A DNA stretch of 64,000 bases from an uncultured Paracoccaceae bacterium (GTDB lineage: Bacteria; Pseudomonadota; Alphaproteobacteria; Rhodobacterales; Rhodobacteraceae), in assembly GCA_947498985.1 (NCBI GenBank), contig CANMMF010000004.1:186001-250000 (forward strand). The letters run 5' to 3'. Below, one piece after another: positions 45,286 to 53,485 of this stretch. The notes beneath the pieces were generated by a model that saw only the letters and a list, made by a program, of their open reading frames with translations, was not told where the DNA came from and made no database searches. How positions within the stretch are numbered: the first letter of the stretch is position 1; each line of letters opens with the position of its first letter. The position numbers and the translations under genes are program-made.

Positions 45286-45954
45286 TTAGCGGTTGCGCGC
45301 ACCGGCGCTCAGCGCACGGCTCATCTGGGCTGCGATCTGGCTCTGGCTGCGCTGGAAGCCCTGCACGTCCGGTGTCTGGATGTTCATCACCACGTTCACC
45401 GCCTGCCCGCCGCCCGCGCTGCGCACGCCAAGCTTGCCATCCGCGCCGCGGGTGAGCGGCATGATCGCCTCCGGCCCGGCCTCGCCCATGAGCCCCATGC
45501 CGCCGCGCATCGGAAAGGTCGTGGGGCCGTTGATCACGCCGCCATTGGCAAACGGCATCACTCGGCCCTGCGTGAACGAGCCGCCATTGGCAAAGCCCAG
45601 CATGCCGCCGAACATCGCGTTCATGTTGCCCGAGATCAGCCCGCCGAAATGGTCCGCGACCGGCTTGACGGCGGCGCGATAGGCCGCGTTGATCATCGAG
45701 TTGGCGACAACCTGCAGCGCGTCCGAAAGCTTCATGCCGTCCAGCACCACGCCGTCGATGGCCTTGCTGAGGCCAGAGCTCATCGCGCTTTCCAGCTTGG
45801 CCGCGCCCCGTCCGGTCGCCGAAAAGGTCTGGTGGATGCGCTTGAGCTCCGCATCGAATTGCTGCGCGACACCCACGGCACCGCCCAGGGACGTCTCCAG
45901 GGCGTCCACCTGGGCGCCCAGATCGTCGATCATTTCCACTTCGCTCACGGTCAC
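45286..45954 (-). CDS. GTA gp11: tail tape measure protein
   Basis: A 222-residue helical protein that sets the length of the short tail; it is close in size to RcGTA gp11, far below the thousand residues of most phage tape measures. The N-terminal part is coiled coil (MIDDLGAQVDALETSLGGAVGVAQQFDAEL); the middle is hydrophobic and Gly/Met-rich (GGLISGNMNAMFGGMLGFANGGSF), and the end repeats the same Gly/Asn style. It overlaps the gp10.1 stop by 4 bp, which fixes its start at 45954. Confidence 0.9.
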   Translation of the reverse strand: MTVSEVEMIDDLGAQVDALETSLGGAVGVAQQFDAELKRIHQTFSATGRGAAKLESAMSSGLSKAIDGVVLDGMKLSDALQVVANSMINAAYRAAVKPVADHFGGLISGNMNAMFGGMLGFANGGSFTQGRVMPFANGGVINGPTTFPMRGGMGLMGEAGPEAIMPLTRGADGKLGVRSAGGGQAVNVVMNIQTPDVQGFQRSQSQIAAQMSRALSAGARNR

Positions 45955-46145
45955 GCTCCTTTGTTCAAGTCCGGGAAAGACGCCATCAGCTCGTCCAATC
46001 GCGCCCGTCCCATCGGTGTCGCCCCGGCCTCTTCACCCAGCATCAGCCGCAGCTCCGCCGGGGTCAGATCCCAGAACGCCTCCGGGCTGAGGCAGAGGCC
46101 GCGCAGGCCCGCGCGCATCAGCACCGGCCAGTCAAACCCGGCCAT
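45951..46145 (-). CDS. GTA gp10.1: tail assembly chaperone-type small protein
   Basis: A 64-residue protein, MAGFDWPVLMRAGLRGLCLS followed by PEAFWDLTPAELRLMLGEEAG, of the small TIGR02216/DUF2376 family found only in GTA and related phages. Together with gp10 it is in the usual place of tail chaperones, just before the tape measure. A longer reading to 46292 would be an arginine run and is not credible; ATG 46145 overlaps gp10 by 14 bp. Confidence 0.85.
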   Translation of the reverse strand: MAGFDWPVLMRAGLRGLCLSPEAFWDLTPAELRLMLGEEAGATPMGRARLDELMASFPDLNKGA

Positions 46146-46488
46146 CGCCCGCCTCCGCCGCCGCCGTCTCCGCCGTCTCCGGCAGCATGAAGGCGCGCGC
46201 CAGAAGCTCTGCTGCCGCCCGTGCCGCGGCCACCGGCCCGCCCTCGATCTCCGCGGCCAGCAGATCGCGCGCCTGCCCCCGCCAGCCGCCACCGCGCAGA
46301 CCCGCCACGATCAGCGTCAGCACGTCGCGGGTCGAGAAGCCGCCCTCCTCGAAACGACGCACCAGATCCACGAGCGAGCCCTGGTCAAGCCCAGCCTCCA
46401 GTTCCGCCAGCGCCCCAAGGGTCAGCCGCATCACGCGGCGCTCCCCGTCGATGACCAGCGACACTTCTCCCCTCCAAGGATTGGCCAT
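46132..46488 (-). CDS. GTA gp10: tail assembly protein (GTA-gp10 family)
   Basis: A 118-residue protein with MANPWRGEVSLVIDGERRVMRLTLGALAELEAGL at the start, which matches the GTA gp10 family. The N-terminal strands and following helices (GSLVDLVRRFEEGGFSTRDVLTLIVAGLRGGG) fit tail chaperones that bind the tape measure. It shares one base with the gp9 stop and overlaps gp10.1. Confidence 0.9.
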   Translation of the reverse strand: MANPWRGEVSLVIDGERRVMRLTLGALAELEAGLDQGSLVDLVRRFEEGGFSTRDVLTLIVAGLRGGGWRGQARDLLAAEIEGGPVAAARAAAELLARAFMLPETAETAAAEAGDGRV

Positions 46489-46910
46489 TACGCCACCGGC
46501 ACCGGCGTGAACTGCAGCGCACCGGCCGAGGACAGCGCCATCTCGTAGGTCGCCTCGCCATTATGGCTGCCCGAATACTCGATGGAGGCGACCTGAAACC
46601 GGCCCTCCACCGTACCGAAATCGGGTATGATCACCTGGAACTCCGGCGTTTCTCCGTCAAAGAAGATCTGCCGCGCGCGCTCGTCGGTATTGGCGTCCTT
46701 GAACACGCCCGAGCCGCTGATATTGGCTGATTTCACACCTGCACCCGCCAGCAGCTCGCGCCAGCCGCCCTGGCTTTCCAGCGTGGTCACGTCGACCTGC
46801 TCGGCGTTGAAGCTCACGCGTGTCGCGCGCATGCCCGCCATCGTCTCGAACTGGCCGTCTCCGGTCAGATCCACCTTGATCAGAAGGTCCTTGCCGTTCT
46901 GTGCACCCAT
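46488..46910 (-). CDS. GTA gp9: major tail tube protein
   Basis: A 140-residue tail tube subunit of the TP901-1 type (MGAQNGKDLLIKVDLTGDGQFETMAGMRATRVSFNAEQVDVT), with the final IEYSGSHNGEATYEMALSSAG typical of this fold. The ATG at 46910 is preferred over a GTG at 46919, since GGAG lies eight bases before it. Stacked rings of this protein make the tail through which DNA passes. Confidence 0.93.
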   Translation of the reverse strand: MGAQNGKDLLIKVDLTGDGQFETMAGMRATRVSFNAEQVDVTTLESQGGWRELLAGAGVKSANISGSGVFKDANTDERARQIFFDGETPEFQVIIPDFGTVEGRFQVASIEYSGSHNGEATYEMALSSAGALQFTPVPVA

Positions 46911-46934
46911 TGCCGTCACTCCGATTGAAAAGGG

Positions 46935-47342
46935 TTAATTGTCTTCCACGCGGGCGCGGAACGTGAGGTCGATGCGCCGCGCGCCACCGCTCCGGCGGTC
47001 GGCCCTGGCCTTGCGGAACCACAGGCCCACCAGCCGTCCGCGCGACAGGGTCAGCGCCGCGCCGTCCAGGACGTCGCTGATCGCGCCCGCGGCGTCCTTG
47101 GCCCCCTGAAACCCGGCATTGTCGGTCACCACCGACACGATGAAATCGTGCCACGCTCCGCCGCCATCGCCATCCGCCGCCTCTCTGACCGTCTCCGGTC
47201 CAAGCGAGACGTAGATCGCGGGCAGCGCGCCAAGCGGCAGCGCATCGAAGATGTCGTCGCCCACCAGCGCGTTCAGAGCACTGTCCGCCTGCAGCGCCGC
47301 ATAAACCGCCGCCTGCAGCGACGCCGATACCGCATAGCTCAT
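46935..47342 (-). CDS. GTA gp8: tail terminator (DUF3168)
   Basis: A 135-residue protein of the DUF3168 family that caps the head-facing end of the tail. MSYAVSASLQAAVYAALQADSALNALVG and the later WHDFIVSVVTDNAGFQGAKDAAGAISDVLDGAAL and LVGLWFRKARADR are the usual blocks. It starts in an ATGA overlap with gp7. A 24-bp gap separates it from gp9. Confidence 0.9.
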   Translation of the reverse strand: MSYAVSASLQAAVYAALQADSALNALVGDDIFDALPLGALPAIYVSLGPETVREAADGDGGGAWHDFIVSVVTDNAGFQGAKDAAGAISDVLDGAALTLSRGRLVGLWFRKARADRRSGGARRIDLTFRARVEDN

Positions 47343-47677
47343 GGCGTCACCTGCTCTTCGCAATGGCACACAAGATACCTTGCGTCCGTATCCAGTTCGG
47401 TCACCGCCTCGATGGCGAGGATGCGCGCGCCCATGCGAAAGCGCTGCCCCGGCTCGGGGCGCGACGCATGTCCGTGCGGCGCCGCCCGCACCGTCACCTT
47501 GAGACCGGTCACCGACACTGCCCCGGCCTGCCCGTTGGCCACCCGCCCGGTGCGGGCGGTGATCTCGGCCCACAAGGTGCCCAGCGGCTCCCAGGTCTCC
47601 TGAAACCCCCCGGCCCCATCGGCGATGCGCGCGCGCACCTGCAGGATGACCCGGTGATTGAGCCTCGCCGCGCTCAT
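47339..47677 (-). CDS. GTA gp7: head-tail stopper protein
   Basis: A 112-residue protein of the phage head-tail joining family (SPP1 gp16-like): MSAARLNHRVILQVRARIADGAGGFQETWEPLGTLWAEI is the characteristic beta start. It overlaps gp6 and gp8 by 4 bp each, and the start at 47677 is set by the gp6 stop. In RcGTA it closes the channel below the adaptor. Confidence 0.9.
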   Translation of the reverse strand: MSAARLNHRVILQVRARIADGAGGFQETWEPLGTLWAEITARTGRVANGQAGAVSVTGLKVTVRAAPHGHASRPEPGQRFRMGARILAIEAVTELDTDARYLVCHCEEQVTP

Positions 47678-48267
47678 GCGCCCAGTCCCAGGCGCACCGG
47701 ACGGTAACGTGCAATCAGGCTGGTGACGCCAAACGGCATACATCCCTGCCCAAGCGCGGTATCGGTGCGGTATTCGTAGTAATGCGCCGCCAGCAGCAGC
47801 ACCGCCTGCGCGAGGTCCGATGGCAGGTCGTCGAAATCCGCGGCAAACCCCGCGACAAAGCGCAGCTCCGCCGTGCCCCCCTGCGGCAGTGCAGGCAAAC
47901 TGGTGCCCTGCGGCAGCACGCGTGGCTCGGTGCCGTCCTTCTGCAACCGGTAGCGGTCGGGCTCGACAACCTGCGCGGCGCCGAACCGGTCCACCAGCGT
48001 CACATCCGTGATCGCCTGCACCGGCGCCAGCGGCAGCGCTTGTCCTGCCGGATCGCGCCAGCCATCCAGCGTCACCACAAAGCCGCGTGTGATCAGCGCC
48101 TTCGATGTGCGCGCCTCGATGGCGGCAATGGCCGCGCGCAGGAACGAGGACAACACGCTATCCTGCAGGTCGTCATCGGCAAAGCCCGTACCCAGCCGCA
48201 GATGCCGCTTCAGCGCATCCACCGGCAAGGCCGTCTCCGCCACCTGATTTTCTTCCACCAAGATCAT
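47674..48267 (-). CDS. GTA gp6: head-tail adaptor
   Basis: A 197-residue connector that attaches to the portal ring. It begins MILVEENQVAETALPVDALKRHLRLGTGFADDDLQDSVL, and has the family segment AAIAAIEARTSKALITRGFVVTLDGWRD and, near the end, LPSDLAQAVLLLAAHYYEYR. It is the first gene after the major capsid gene, from which it is separated by a 162-bp gap with a strong stem-loop. Confidence 0.9.
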   Translation of the reverse strand: MILVEENQVAETALPVDALKRHLRLGTGFADDDLQDSVLSSFLRAAIAAIEARTSKALITRGFVVTLDGWRDPAGQALPLAPVQAITDVTLVDRFGAAQVVEPDRYRLQKDGTEPRVLPQGTSLPALPQGGTAELRFVAGFAADFDDLPSDLAQAVLLLAAHYYEYRTDTALGQGCMPFGVTSLIARYRPVRLGLGA

Positions 48268-48390
48268 GTATTTTCTCCGAAAATCCCGTACCGGCCTCCG
48301 CTTGGGGCGAAGGTGGGCACGCGCCGCACACGTCGCTCATGCGGAGGGGAATTGCTGGCCAACGTGACCCTTGCCGCGCGCGCCCCCGAA

Positions 48391-48413
48391 GGGCGGACCG
48401 ATCCGGCCCGCCC
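48391..48413 (-). terminator. Stem-loop after the GTA capsid gene
   Basis: On the minus-strand RNA, GGGCGGGCCG and CGGUCCGCCC pair in a 10-bp stem (one G-U pair) with a 3-nt loop, 16 bases after the capsid stop. There is no U tract, so it is more likely an mRNA stabiliser or a partial attenuator than a full terminator. Confidence 0.55.
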
Positions 48414-48429
48414 CCCGTCTCGTCATGCG

Positions 48430-49608
48430 TCAGACGGCGCAGCGCAGCAGCTTGATCGCTGCAAAATCGCTGACATCGCCGCCAACGCGCTTTGTTGCGT
48501 AAAACAGCACATGGGGCTTGGCGCTGAACGGGTCGCGCAGCACGCGCAGATCCGGACGCTCCGCCACGGTGTAGCCTGCCGCGAAATCGCCAAACGCAAT
48601 CGGGAAGGCATCCGCCGCAATGTCGGGCATGTCCTCGGCGATCAGCACCGGGTAACCCAGCAGACGTGCAGGCTCACCCGCCGCAAAGCCATCAAGCCAC
48701 AGATGGCGGCCATCGGCATCCTTGAGCTTGCGCAGCGCGCCCGCGGTCTTGGAGTTCATCACGAAGGTCGCATTGGCGCGGTACTGCGCCCCCAGCGCAT
48801 AGACGAGATCAATCAGACCGTCGCCATCGCCGACATCCGCCGCGGCACCGGAGGTCACATAGCCCAGATCACCCCAGGACCAGCTGGCATCATCCACCGC
48901 CGGGTGGGTCAGAAAACCCGTGGGCTTGTCGACACCGTCGCCGTTCACAAAGGCATCCGCCTCGGCGCGGGCAAACTTGTCGGCAATGCGCCCTGCAAGC
49001 CAGGCATCCACGTCGAACGCGCTGTCATCGAGCAGCCGCTGGCTGACCTTGGGCAGAGCGTTCAGTTCGTAAAGCGGGATCGAGATCCGCTCGATGGTCG
49101 CCGTGCCGGTCTCCGCGGTGGGCGACGTTTCGTTGGCCCAGCCCGCGCCGGTGTCGTTCTGGTCGATGAGCACGTCGAAGGACGACGCCTCCACATTGAC
49201 CACATTGGCAATCGCACGGATCGACGCGGTGGCGGCCAGAACCGACTTGATGGTCTCGGCCGTCTGCGGGTCGACAAGGTAGCCGCCGTCGGAATTCACC
49301 GCGGTCGACATCGCCTTGCCGTCCAGCTCCAGCCCGCGCAGGCCGTCATCGTCGCCGCTGCGCAGATAGGCGTCAAAGGCTTTCTGGTGCGGTGCGGCGA
49401 CCTCGGCCGAGGTCGAAAGCGCCGGGCGGCCCCGGAGGGCGGTCTTGTGATCAAGCATGGTCAGTCGTTCTTCCTGTTTCTGAAGCTTCACGTGAAGGTC
49501 GGCCTGCATGGCCTTGAAATCCCCGATCAGTCCCGCCATCGCGGCACTCACCCGGGCGACCGGAGACACATCTTCCCCGGCCCGAGAACGGATCTCGGCA
49601 TCACTCAT
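48430..49608 (-). CDS. GTA gp5: major capsid protein (HK97 fold)
   Basis: A 392-residue shell protein. The N-terminal ~110 residues (coiled coil MAGLIGDFKAMQADLHVKLQKQEERL) form the scaffold-like delta domain removed by the gp4 protease; mature capsid likely starts near the LSTSAEVAAPHQKAFDAYLRSGDD region. The HK97 core shows SASFDVLIDQNDTGAGW-like blocks (VEASSFDVLIDQNDTGAGWA), the PLYELNALPKVSQRLLDDSAFDVDAWLAGRIADKFARAE E-loop/spine region and ATFVMNSKTAGALRKLKDADG. It is followed by a stem-loop. Confidence 0.95.
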   Translation of the reverse strand: MSDAEIRSRAGEDVSPVARVSAAMAGLIGDFKAMQADLHVKLQKQEERLTMLDHKTALRGRPALSTSAEVAAPHQKAFDAYLRSGDDDGLRGLELDGKAMSTAVNSDGGYLVDPQTAETIKSVLAATASIRAIANVVNVEASSFDVLIDQNDTGAGWANETSPTAETGTATIERISIPLYELNALPKVSQRLLDDSAFDVDAWLAGRIADKFARAEADAFVNGDGVDKPTGFLTHPAVDDASWSWGDLGYVTSGAAADVGDGDGLIDLVYALGAQYRANATFVMNSKTAGALRKLKDADGRHLWLDGFAAGEPARLLGYPVLIAEDMPDIAADAFPIAFGDFAAGYTVAERPDLRVLRDPFSAKPHVLFYATKRVGGDVSDFAAIKLLRCAV

Positions 49609-49641
49609 CTGCGATGTTCCCTTTGTCGTAAGTGGCGCGCG

Positions 49642-50184
49642 TCAGCCGCCCGCCAGGTGAAAGCGCGCGTCCTCGAGGACTTGCGCCAGATCGCACCAGC
49701 CGTCCGCCTCGGGCGCTTCGCCCTTGGCAGCCACCCGCGCGCTGGGCAGCATCGGGAAGGTCACAAGCGACACTTCCCAAAGCTCCAGGTCTTGCAAGAG
49801 CCGCTGGCCCTTGTCGTTCTTTGCCGCCTTGAGCGTCCGGTACCCAATGGAGAGCCCGTCGATCGCGCCCGCCGCAATCAGCGCCGCCGCCTCGCGGCCT
49901 TTCTCGACGCTCTCCAGCAGCCGGCCCTTGACGTAAAGGCCGCGCGCATCCTCGCGCACCTCGTCCCAGATCCCGATCGGCAGCGCGGGATCGTGCTGCC
50001 ACAGCATCTTGACCGCACGCCCGTCCGCCGAAAGCCGTTTCAGCGACCGCGCATAGGCGCCCTGCGCCACCACGTCGCCGCCCTGATCGCAGGCGCCGAA
50101 CAGGCTCGCATAGCCTTCGATCTTGGTGCCCTCGATCACGGTCATCTCCGCATCGAACCGGCAGAATTTGCGTTCCAAGTCCAT
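49642..50184 (-). CDS. GTA gp4: prohead protease
   Basis: A 180-residue serine protease of the HK97 U35 family that trims the capsid scaffold domain. The family motif is in IEGYASLFGACDQGGDVVAQGAYARSL and LWQHDPALPIGIWDEVREDARGLYVKGRLLES, and IGYRTLKAAKN is the part near the active site. It follows the small head protein after a 78-bp gap and comes 33 bp before the capsid gene. Confidence 0.92.
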   Translation of the reverse strand: MDLERKFCRFDAEMTVIEGTKIEGYASLFGACDQGGDVVAQGAYARSLKRLSADGRAVKMLWQHDPALPIGIWDEVREDARGLYVKGRLLESVEKGREAAALIAAGAIDGLSIGYRTLKAAKNDKGQRLLQDLELWEVSLVTFPMLPSARVAAKGEAPEADGWCDLAQVLEDARFHLAGG

Positions 50185-50262
50185 CTCAGTCCCTTTCCTT
50201 CGCCCCGGCGCACCGATCCCCCTCAGGGACGTCGCGCCGGTAAATGCTCCGGTCCCGCCCGC

Positions 50263-50490
50263 TCAGGGCGCAACCTGCAGAATGCCGTCAATCGCCTGGG
50301 CCAGGATCACCCCCACCACGCCGTAGACCGTCAGCCAAAGCCGCTTTTCCATACGCTCCATCAGCGCCTCCAACCGGTCGAGCCGCGCGTTCAGCGTCTC
50401 CACATGCAGGGTGCTCAACCGCTCATGCGCCTCGAGCCGCAGCGCAGGCGCGCAGGCAAACGGCTCCGATGTGCGCCTGGGTTCAGTCAC
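50263..50490 (-). CDS. GTA head formation protein (rcc01685-like)
   Basis: A 75-residue protein with a coiled coil (ETLNARLDRLEALMERMEKRL) and one C-terminal hydrophobic helix (LWLTVYGVVGVILAQAIDGIL). It occupies the place of RcGTA rcc01685, between the portal and the prohead protease, and overlaps the portal stop by 8 bp. It is annotated as a GTA head formation protein in R. capsulatus; the mechanism is not known. Confidence 0.78.
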   Translation of the reverse strand: MTEPRRTSEPFACAPALRLEAHERLSTLHVETLNARLDRLEALMERMEKRLWLTVYGVVGVILAQAIDGILQVAP

Positions 50491-51673
50491 GCCCCGGCTC
50501 CTCCAGCGGCGGCAATCCCAGCATCTGGCGCTTTTCGGCCACGCTGAGGAAATCCGCCTGCGCCACGCGCGCCCATTGCTGATCGCGCTCCGCCGCCAGT
50601 GCCGGCACCTGGTCGAGATCGGGTTTCAGCTCCACCGCCTCGCCGGTGAATGCCGCAAGCCAGCGCCCCAGCGCGCCCGACACCTTGGTGGCCAGCGGCA
50701 ACACCGTCAGCCGGTAGAACGCCCGGTGCGCCTCGGCGTAATTGGCAAAGGTCGCCTCGCCCGGGATCCCCAGCAGCATCGGCGGCACCCCGAAGGCCAC
50801 GGCCACTTCGCGCGCCGCCGCTTCCTTGGTCTTCTGGAACTCCATGTCCGAGGGCGAAAAGCCCATCGGCCGCCAGTCCAGCCCGCCTTCCAGCAGCATC
50901 GGCCGCCCGGCATTGCGCGCGCCCTGATGATGGCTCTCCATCTCGCTCACCAGCCGGTCGTATTGCTCGGCGCTCAGGTGCCCCTGACCTTCGGAGCCTT
51001 TCCACACAATCGCGCCCGACGGCCGCGCAGCGTTGTCCAGCAGGCCCTTGGACCAGCGGCTGGCGGAATTGTGCACATCCACCGCCTGCGCCGCCGATTG
51101 CAGCGGCGACAGGCCGTAGTGGTCGTCCTGCGGGTGAAAGCTCTTGACATGGCAGATCGGAGAGACCGGACCGCGCGCATCAAACCGGTGCTTGCGCCCG
51201 GCGACGCTGTATTCATAGCCCACCGGCCAGCCATCGCTGCCCGGCACCACGTTCATCCGGTCGCTGCGCAGCACGTGCAGCTCGAACGGCGCGCCCGCCT
51301 CCCCGGCCACCGCCTCGACATAACCGTCCCCCGACAGCAGCATCTGGCCGTAGAGCGCCTCGAAAAGCTCAGCCCGGCCCTGCGCCGGGTTCGGCTGGCC
51401 GATAAGGCGCAGGATCGGGTGCTCGGCATAGCGCGTCTCGGCATCCTGCAGCACCACCGGCAATGCGGCGGCGGCTTCGGCGATCAGCTTGACCGCCCGG
51501 AACCCCACCGGGTTGCCGATAAAGGCCTGACGTGTCAGCGACGCGGTGTCCCGGGGCGACCAGGCCACGCGGCCCGCGCTCATATGCGCCACGACCGGAC
51601 CGGTGGCCGAAGCCTTGGCCTCGGGCGTTCCGACCGTCTCCGCTCCCCCGCGCCGCAGAAAATCTAACACCAT
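50483..51673 (-). CDS. GTA gp3: portal protein
   Basis: A 396-residue HK97-type portal that forms the ring through which DNA is packed. VAWSPRDTASLTRQAFIGNPVGFRAVKLIAEAAAALPVVL is the conserved opening, LLSGDGYVEAV, WPVGYEYSV and MGFSPSDMEFQKTKEAAAREVAVAFGVPPMLLGIPGEATFANYAEAHRAFYRLTVLPL follow, the last being the channel and wing region. ATG 51673 has AAAAGGAGCG before it. A 167-bp gap separates it from gp2. Confidence 0.94.
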   Translation of the reverse strand: MVLDFLRRGGAETVGTPEAKASATGPVVAHMSAGRVAWSPRDTASLTRQAFIGNPVGFRAVKLIAEAAAALPVVLQDAETRYAEHPILRLIGQPNPAQGRAELFEALYGQMLLSGDGYVEAVAGEAGAPFELHVLRSDRMNVVPGSDGWPVGYEYSVAGRKHRFDARGPVSPICHVKSFHPQDDHYGLSPLQSAAQAVDVHNSASRWSKGLLDNAARPSGAIVWKGSEGQGHLSAEQYDRLVSEMESHHQGARNAGRPMLLEGGLDWRPMGFSPSDMEFQKTKEAAAREVAVAFGVPPMLLGIPGEATFANYAEAHRAFYRLTVLPLATKVSGALGRWLAAFTGEAVELKPDLDQVPALAAERDQQWARVAQADFLSVAEKRQMLGLPPLEEPGRD

Positions 51674-51840
51674 CGCGCCTCGCTCCTTTTTCCTGGCCGT
51701 CCAAGCGGCCCCGCGCAGCCCGTGCCCCGGTCCGCAATCGCGCGCCGGGGATGGGGATGTCGCCTTCGGTCGTGTTCTGATCCCGGGATCGCGTCCCGTC
51801 GTCACAAGAGGCAATCTAGGAAGCCCCCGTTAAGAAGCCC

Positions 51841-53253
51841 TCACACCAGCGTGCGCAGCTTCGGCAACTGGTAGCGTGCGGCGGGCTCCAGCATGAGATC
51901 GGTCAGCGCCCAGACCAGCGCGTCGACCCGGTCGGGGCTGCCCTTGCCGGCAAATCCGGCCTGCGTCATCAGGCACATCTGCGCCTCCAGCGCATCGAGC
52001 CCCGCGCCATGGCGCACCCGCCCCTGCTCGTAAAGCGCCGCCACCGGCTCCGCACGGGCCGCCTTGCCGCGGGTCGCATGGACCTGCCGGACCGGCAGCA
52101 ACGGGTCGACCTGCCGCAGCACCGTCTCCACCATCGCGCCGCCCATATTGACCTCTGCAACCACCCGGTCCGCGTCCCAGCGACGGCAGGCGGCCACAGC
52201 GGCCTGCGCCCAGCCGGTGGGCGAGACACCCTGCACCGTGGCATCCTCGAGCACAAACGCGCGCCAGTCCTGCGGCGCGCCCTCCTGCACGACACCCGCC
52301 ACAAGGATCCCGCATTCATCCGACGTGGCCCCGCCCCCGGCAGGCGGATCCAGCGCCACCACGATTCGCGTCAGCTCCGGCACCCGCCCCGCGCGCACGC
52401 CCTCGAGCATCTCGCGTGTCCAGAGCGCGCCGTCCACATCCTCCAGCAGCAGCCCGTCCAGCTCCTGCAGGCCCAGCTTCGTGCCCGCATAGCGCGCCCG
52501 CACCTCCTGCAGGAACGACGCCGCAAGATGCGCGCGGTTGGCCTCCGTCGGCGCCCGCGTCACCACGGTCGAGGGCAGCTCCAGCAAGGCCTTCAGCACG
52601 TCGATATTCTTCGGCGTCGTGGTCACGCAGACCTGCGGCTGCTCGCCCAGTCTCAACCCGAACTGCAGCATGTCCCAGGTGTCCTGCGCCTTGGGCCATT
52701 TCGCCAGCTCATCGACCCAGGCCCCATCGAATTGCGGGCCGCGCAGGCATTCGGGGTCATGGGCGGAAAACGCCATCGCCTCCGCGCCGTTGGGCCAGAC
52801 CAGACAGCGCCGCGACTGCACCCATTTCGGGCGCCGGTCGGGGGGCGAACAGGCCAGGATTCCGCTGTCGCCCTTGATCATCACTTCGGCCACCTGGTCG
52901 AACGTCTCGCCGACCAGCGCCACGCGGCGGCAGCGGCCCTTGTCGAGCGGCCGGGCGCCCTCCACGACCGAGCGCACCCATTCCGCGCCGGCCCGTGTCT
53001 TTCCGGCCCCGCGCCCGCCCAGGATCACCCAGGATCGCCAGTCTCCTTCGGGCGGCAACTGATGCTCATGCGCCCAGAAGCCAAATAGGTAGGGGAGCGC
53101 AAGGCGCTCCCCATCGGTCAGGTCATCCAGAAACCTCGTCTGAACCGCAGCAGGAGCGGAGGCTATTAAGGCGGCACCCGATCGAATACTCGGCTGCAGC
53201 GAAGTCGAGCCCGTATTCTCCCTGGATTCGGCTTTCTTTCCGTCGGATGTCAT
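51841..53253 (-). CDS. GTA gp2: terminase large subunit
   Basis: Motor ATPase and nuclease that packs about 4 kb fragments of host DNA into the head. The 470-residue reading has the Walker A motif GGRGAGKTRAGAEW at about 79-92, the Walker B stretch FDGAWVDELAKW near 174-185, a C-motif in VCVTTTPKNIDVLKALL, and the RNase H-like nuclease domain from about 295 (VALDPPAGGGATSDECGI, AEVNMGGAMVETVLRQ, PDRVDALVWALTDLM). The first 30-40 residues overlap the upstream gene and the exact start is unsure. Confidence 0.93.
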   Translation of the reverse strand: MTSDGKKAESRENTGSTSLQPSIRSGAALIASAPAAVQTRFLDDLTDGERLALPYLFGFWAHEHQLPPEGDWRSWVILGGRGAGKTRAGAEWVRSVVEGARPLDKGRCRRVALVGETFDQVAEVMIKGDSGILACSPPDRRPKWVQSRRCLVWPNGAEAMAFSAHDPECLRGPQFDGAWVDELAKWPKAQDTWDMLQFGLRLGEQPQVCVTTTPKNIDVLKALLELPSTVVTRAPTEANRAHLAASFLQEVRARYAGTKLGLQELDGLLLEDVDGALWTREMLEGVRAGRVPELTRIVVALDPPAGGGATSDECGILVAGVVQEGAPQDWRAFVLEDATVQGVSPTGWAQAAVAACRRWDADRVVAEVNMGGAMVETVLRQVDPLLPVRQVHATRGKAARAEPVAALYEQGRVRHGAGLDALEAQMCLMTQAGFAGKGSPDRVDALVWALTDLMLEPAARYQLPKLRTLV

Positions 53254-53485
53254 TGATTTCGGCCTCCGTATCTCGCACGGCGCGCAGCCAGTAGCGCACC
53301 TCGCTCATGGTCTTGCCCTCATCTCCAGATTTGCGGGCCTCCCCGGCCTTGATCTTTTCACCAAGCTTGCGGATTTCTTCCTTCAGCTCGGCGATGACAG
53401 TCGCGATTGTTTCGCGTTCGTCTTCCAGACGCTCTCTCTCGGTCTGTGCCGTGATGAGAACGGGGTCGTTTTTGGCAGTGGTCAT
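53123..53485 (-). CDS. GTA gp1-position coiled-coil protein (candidate small terminase)
   Basis: A 120-residue, strongly helical and charged protein (RERLEDERETIATVIAELKEEIRKLGEKIKAG, then VRYWLRAVRDTEAEINDIRRKESRIQGEY) that sits where gp1, the RcGTA small terminase, is found. The ATG at 53485 is chosen over 53620. Its end overlaps the gp2 reading frame by 131 bp; both readings look coding there (EYGLDFAAAEYSIGCRL here, LIASAPAAVQTRFLDDL in gp2). It is less GC-rich than the rest of the cluster. It is the first gene of the GTA operon. Confidence 0.65.
   Translation of the reverse strand: MTTAKNDPVLITAQTERERLEDERETIATVIAELKEEIRKLGEKIKAGEARKSGDEGKTMSEVRYWLRAVRDTEAEINDIRRKESRIQGEYGLDFAAAEYSIGCRLNSLRSCCGSDEVSG

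Noticed and set aside
47782-50547. A 921-residue plus-strand frame across the GTA head genes
   Set aside because: It runs against the capsid, protease and connector genes, all of which have family motifs on the minus strand. Long antisense frames are common in GC-rich DNA.
39370-53485. An ordinary prophage
   Set aside because: No integrase, excisionase, repressor, replication or att site is visible, and gene content and order match RcGTA.
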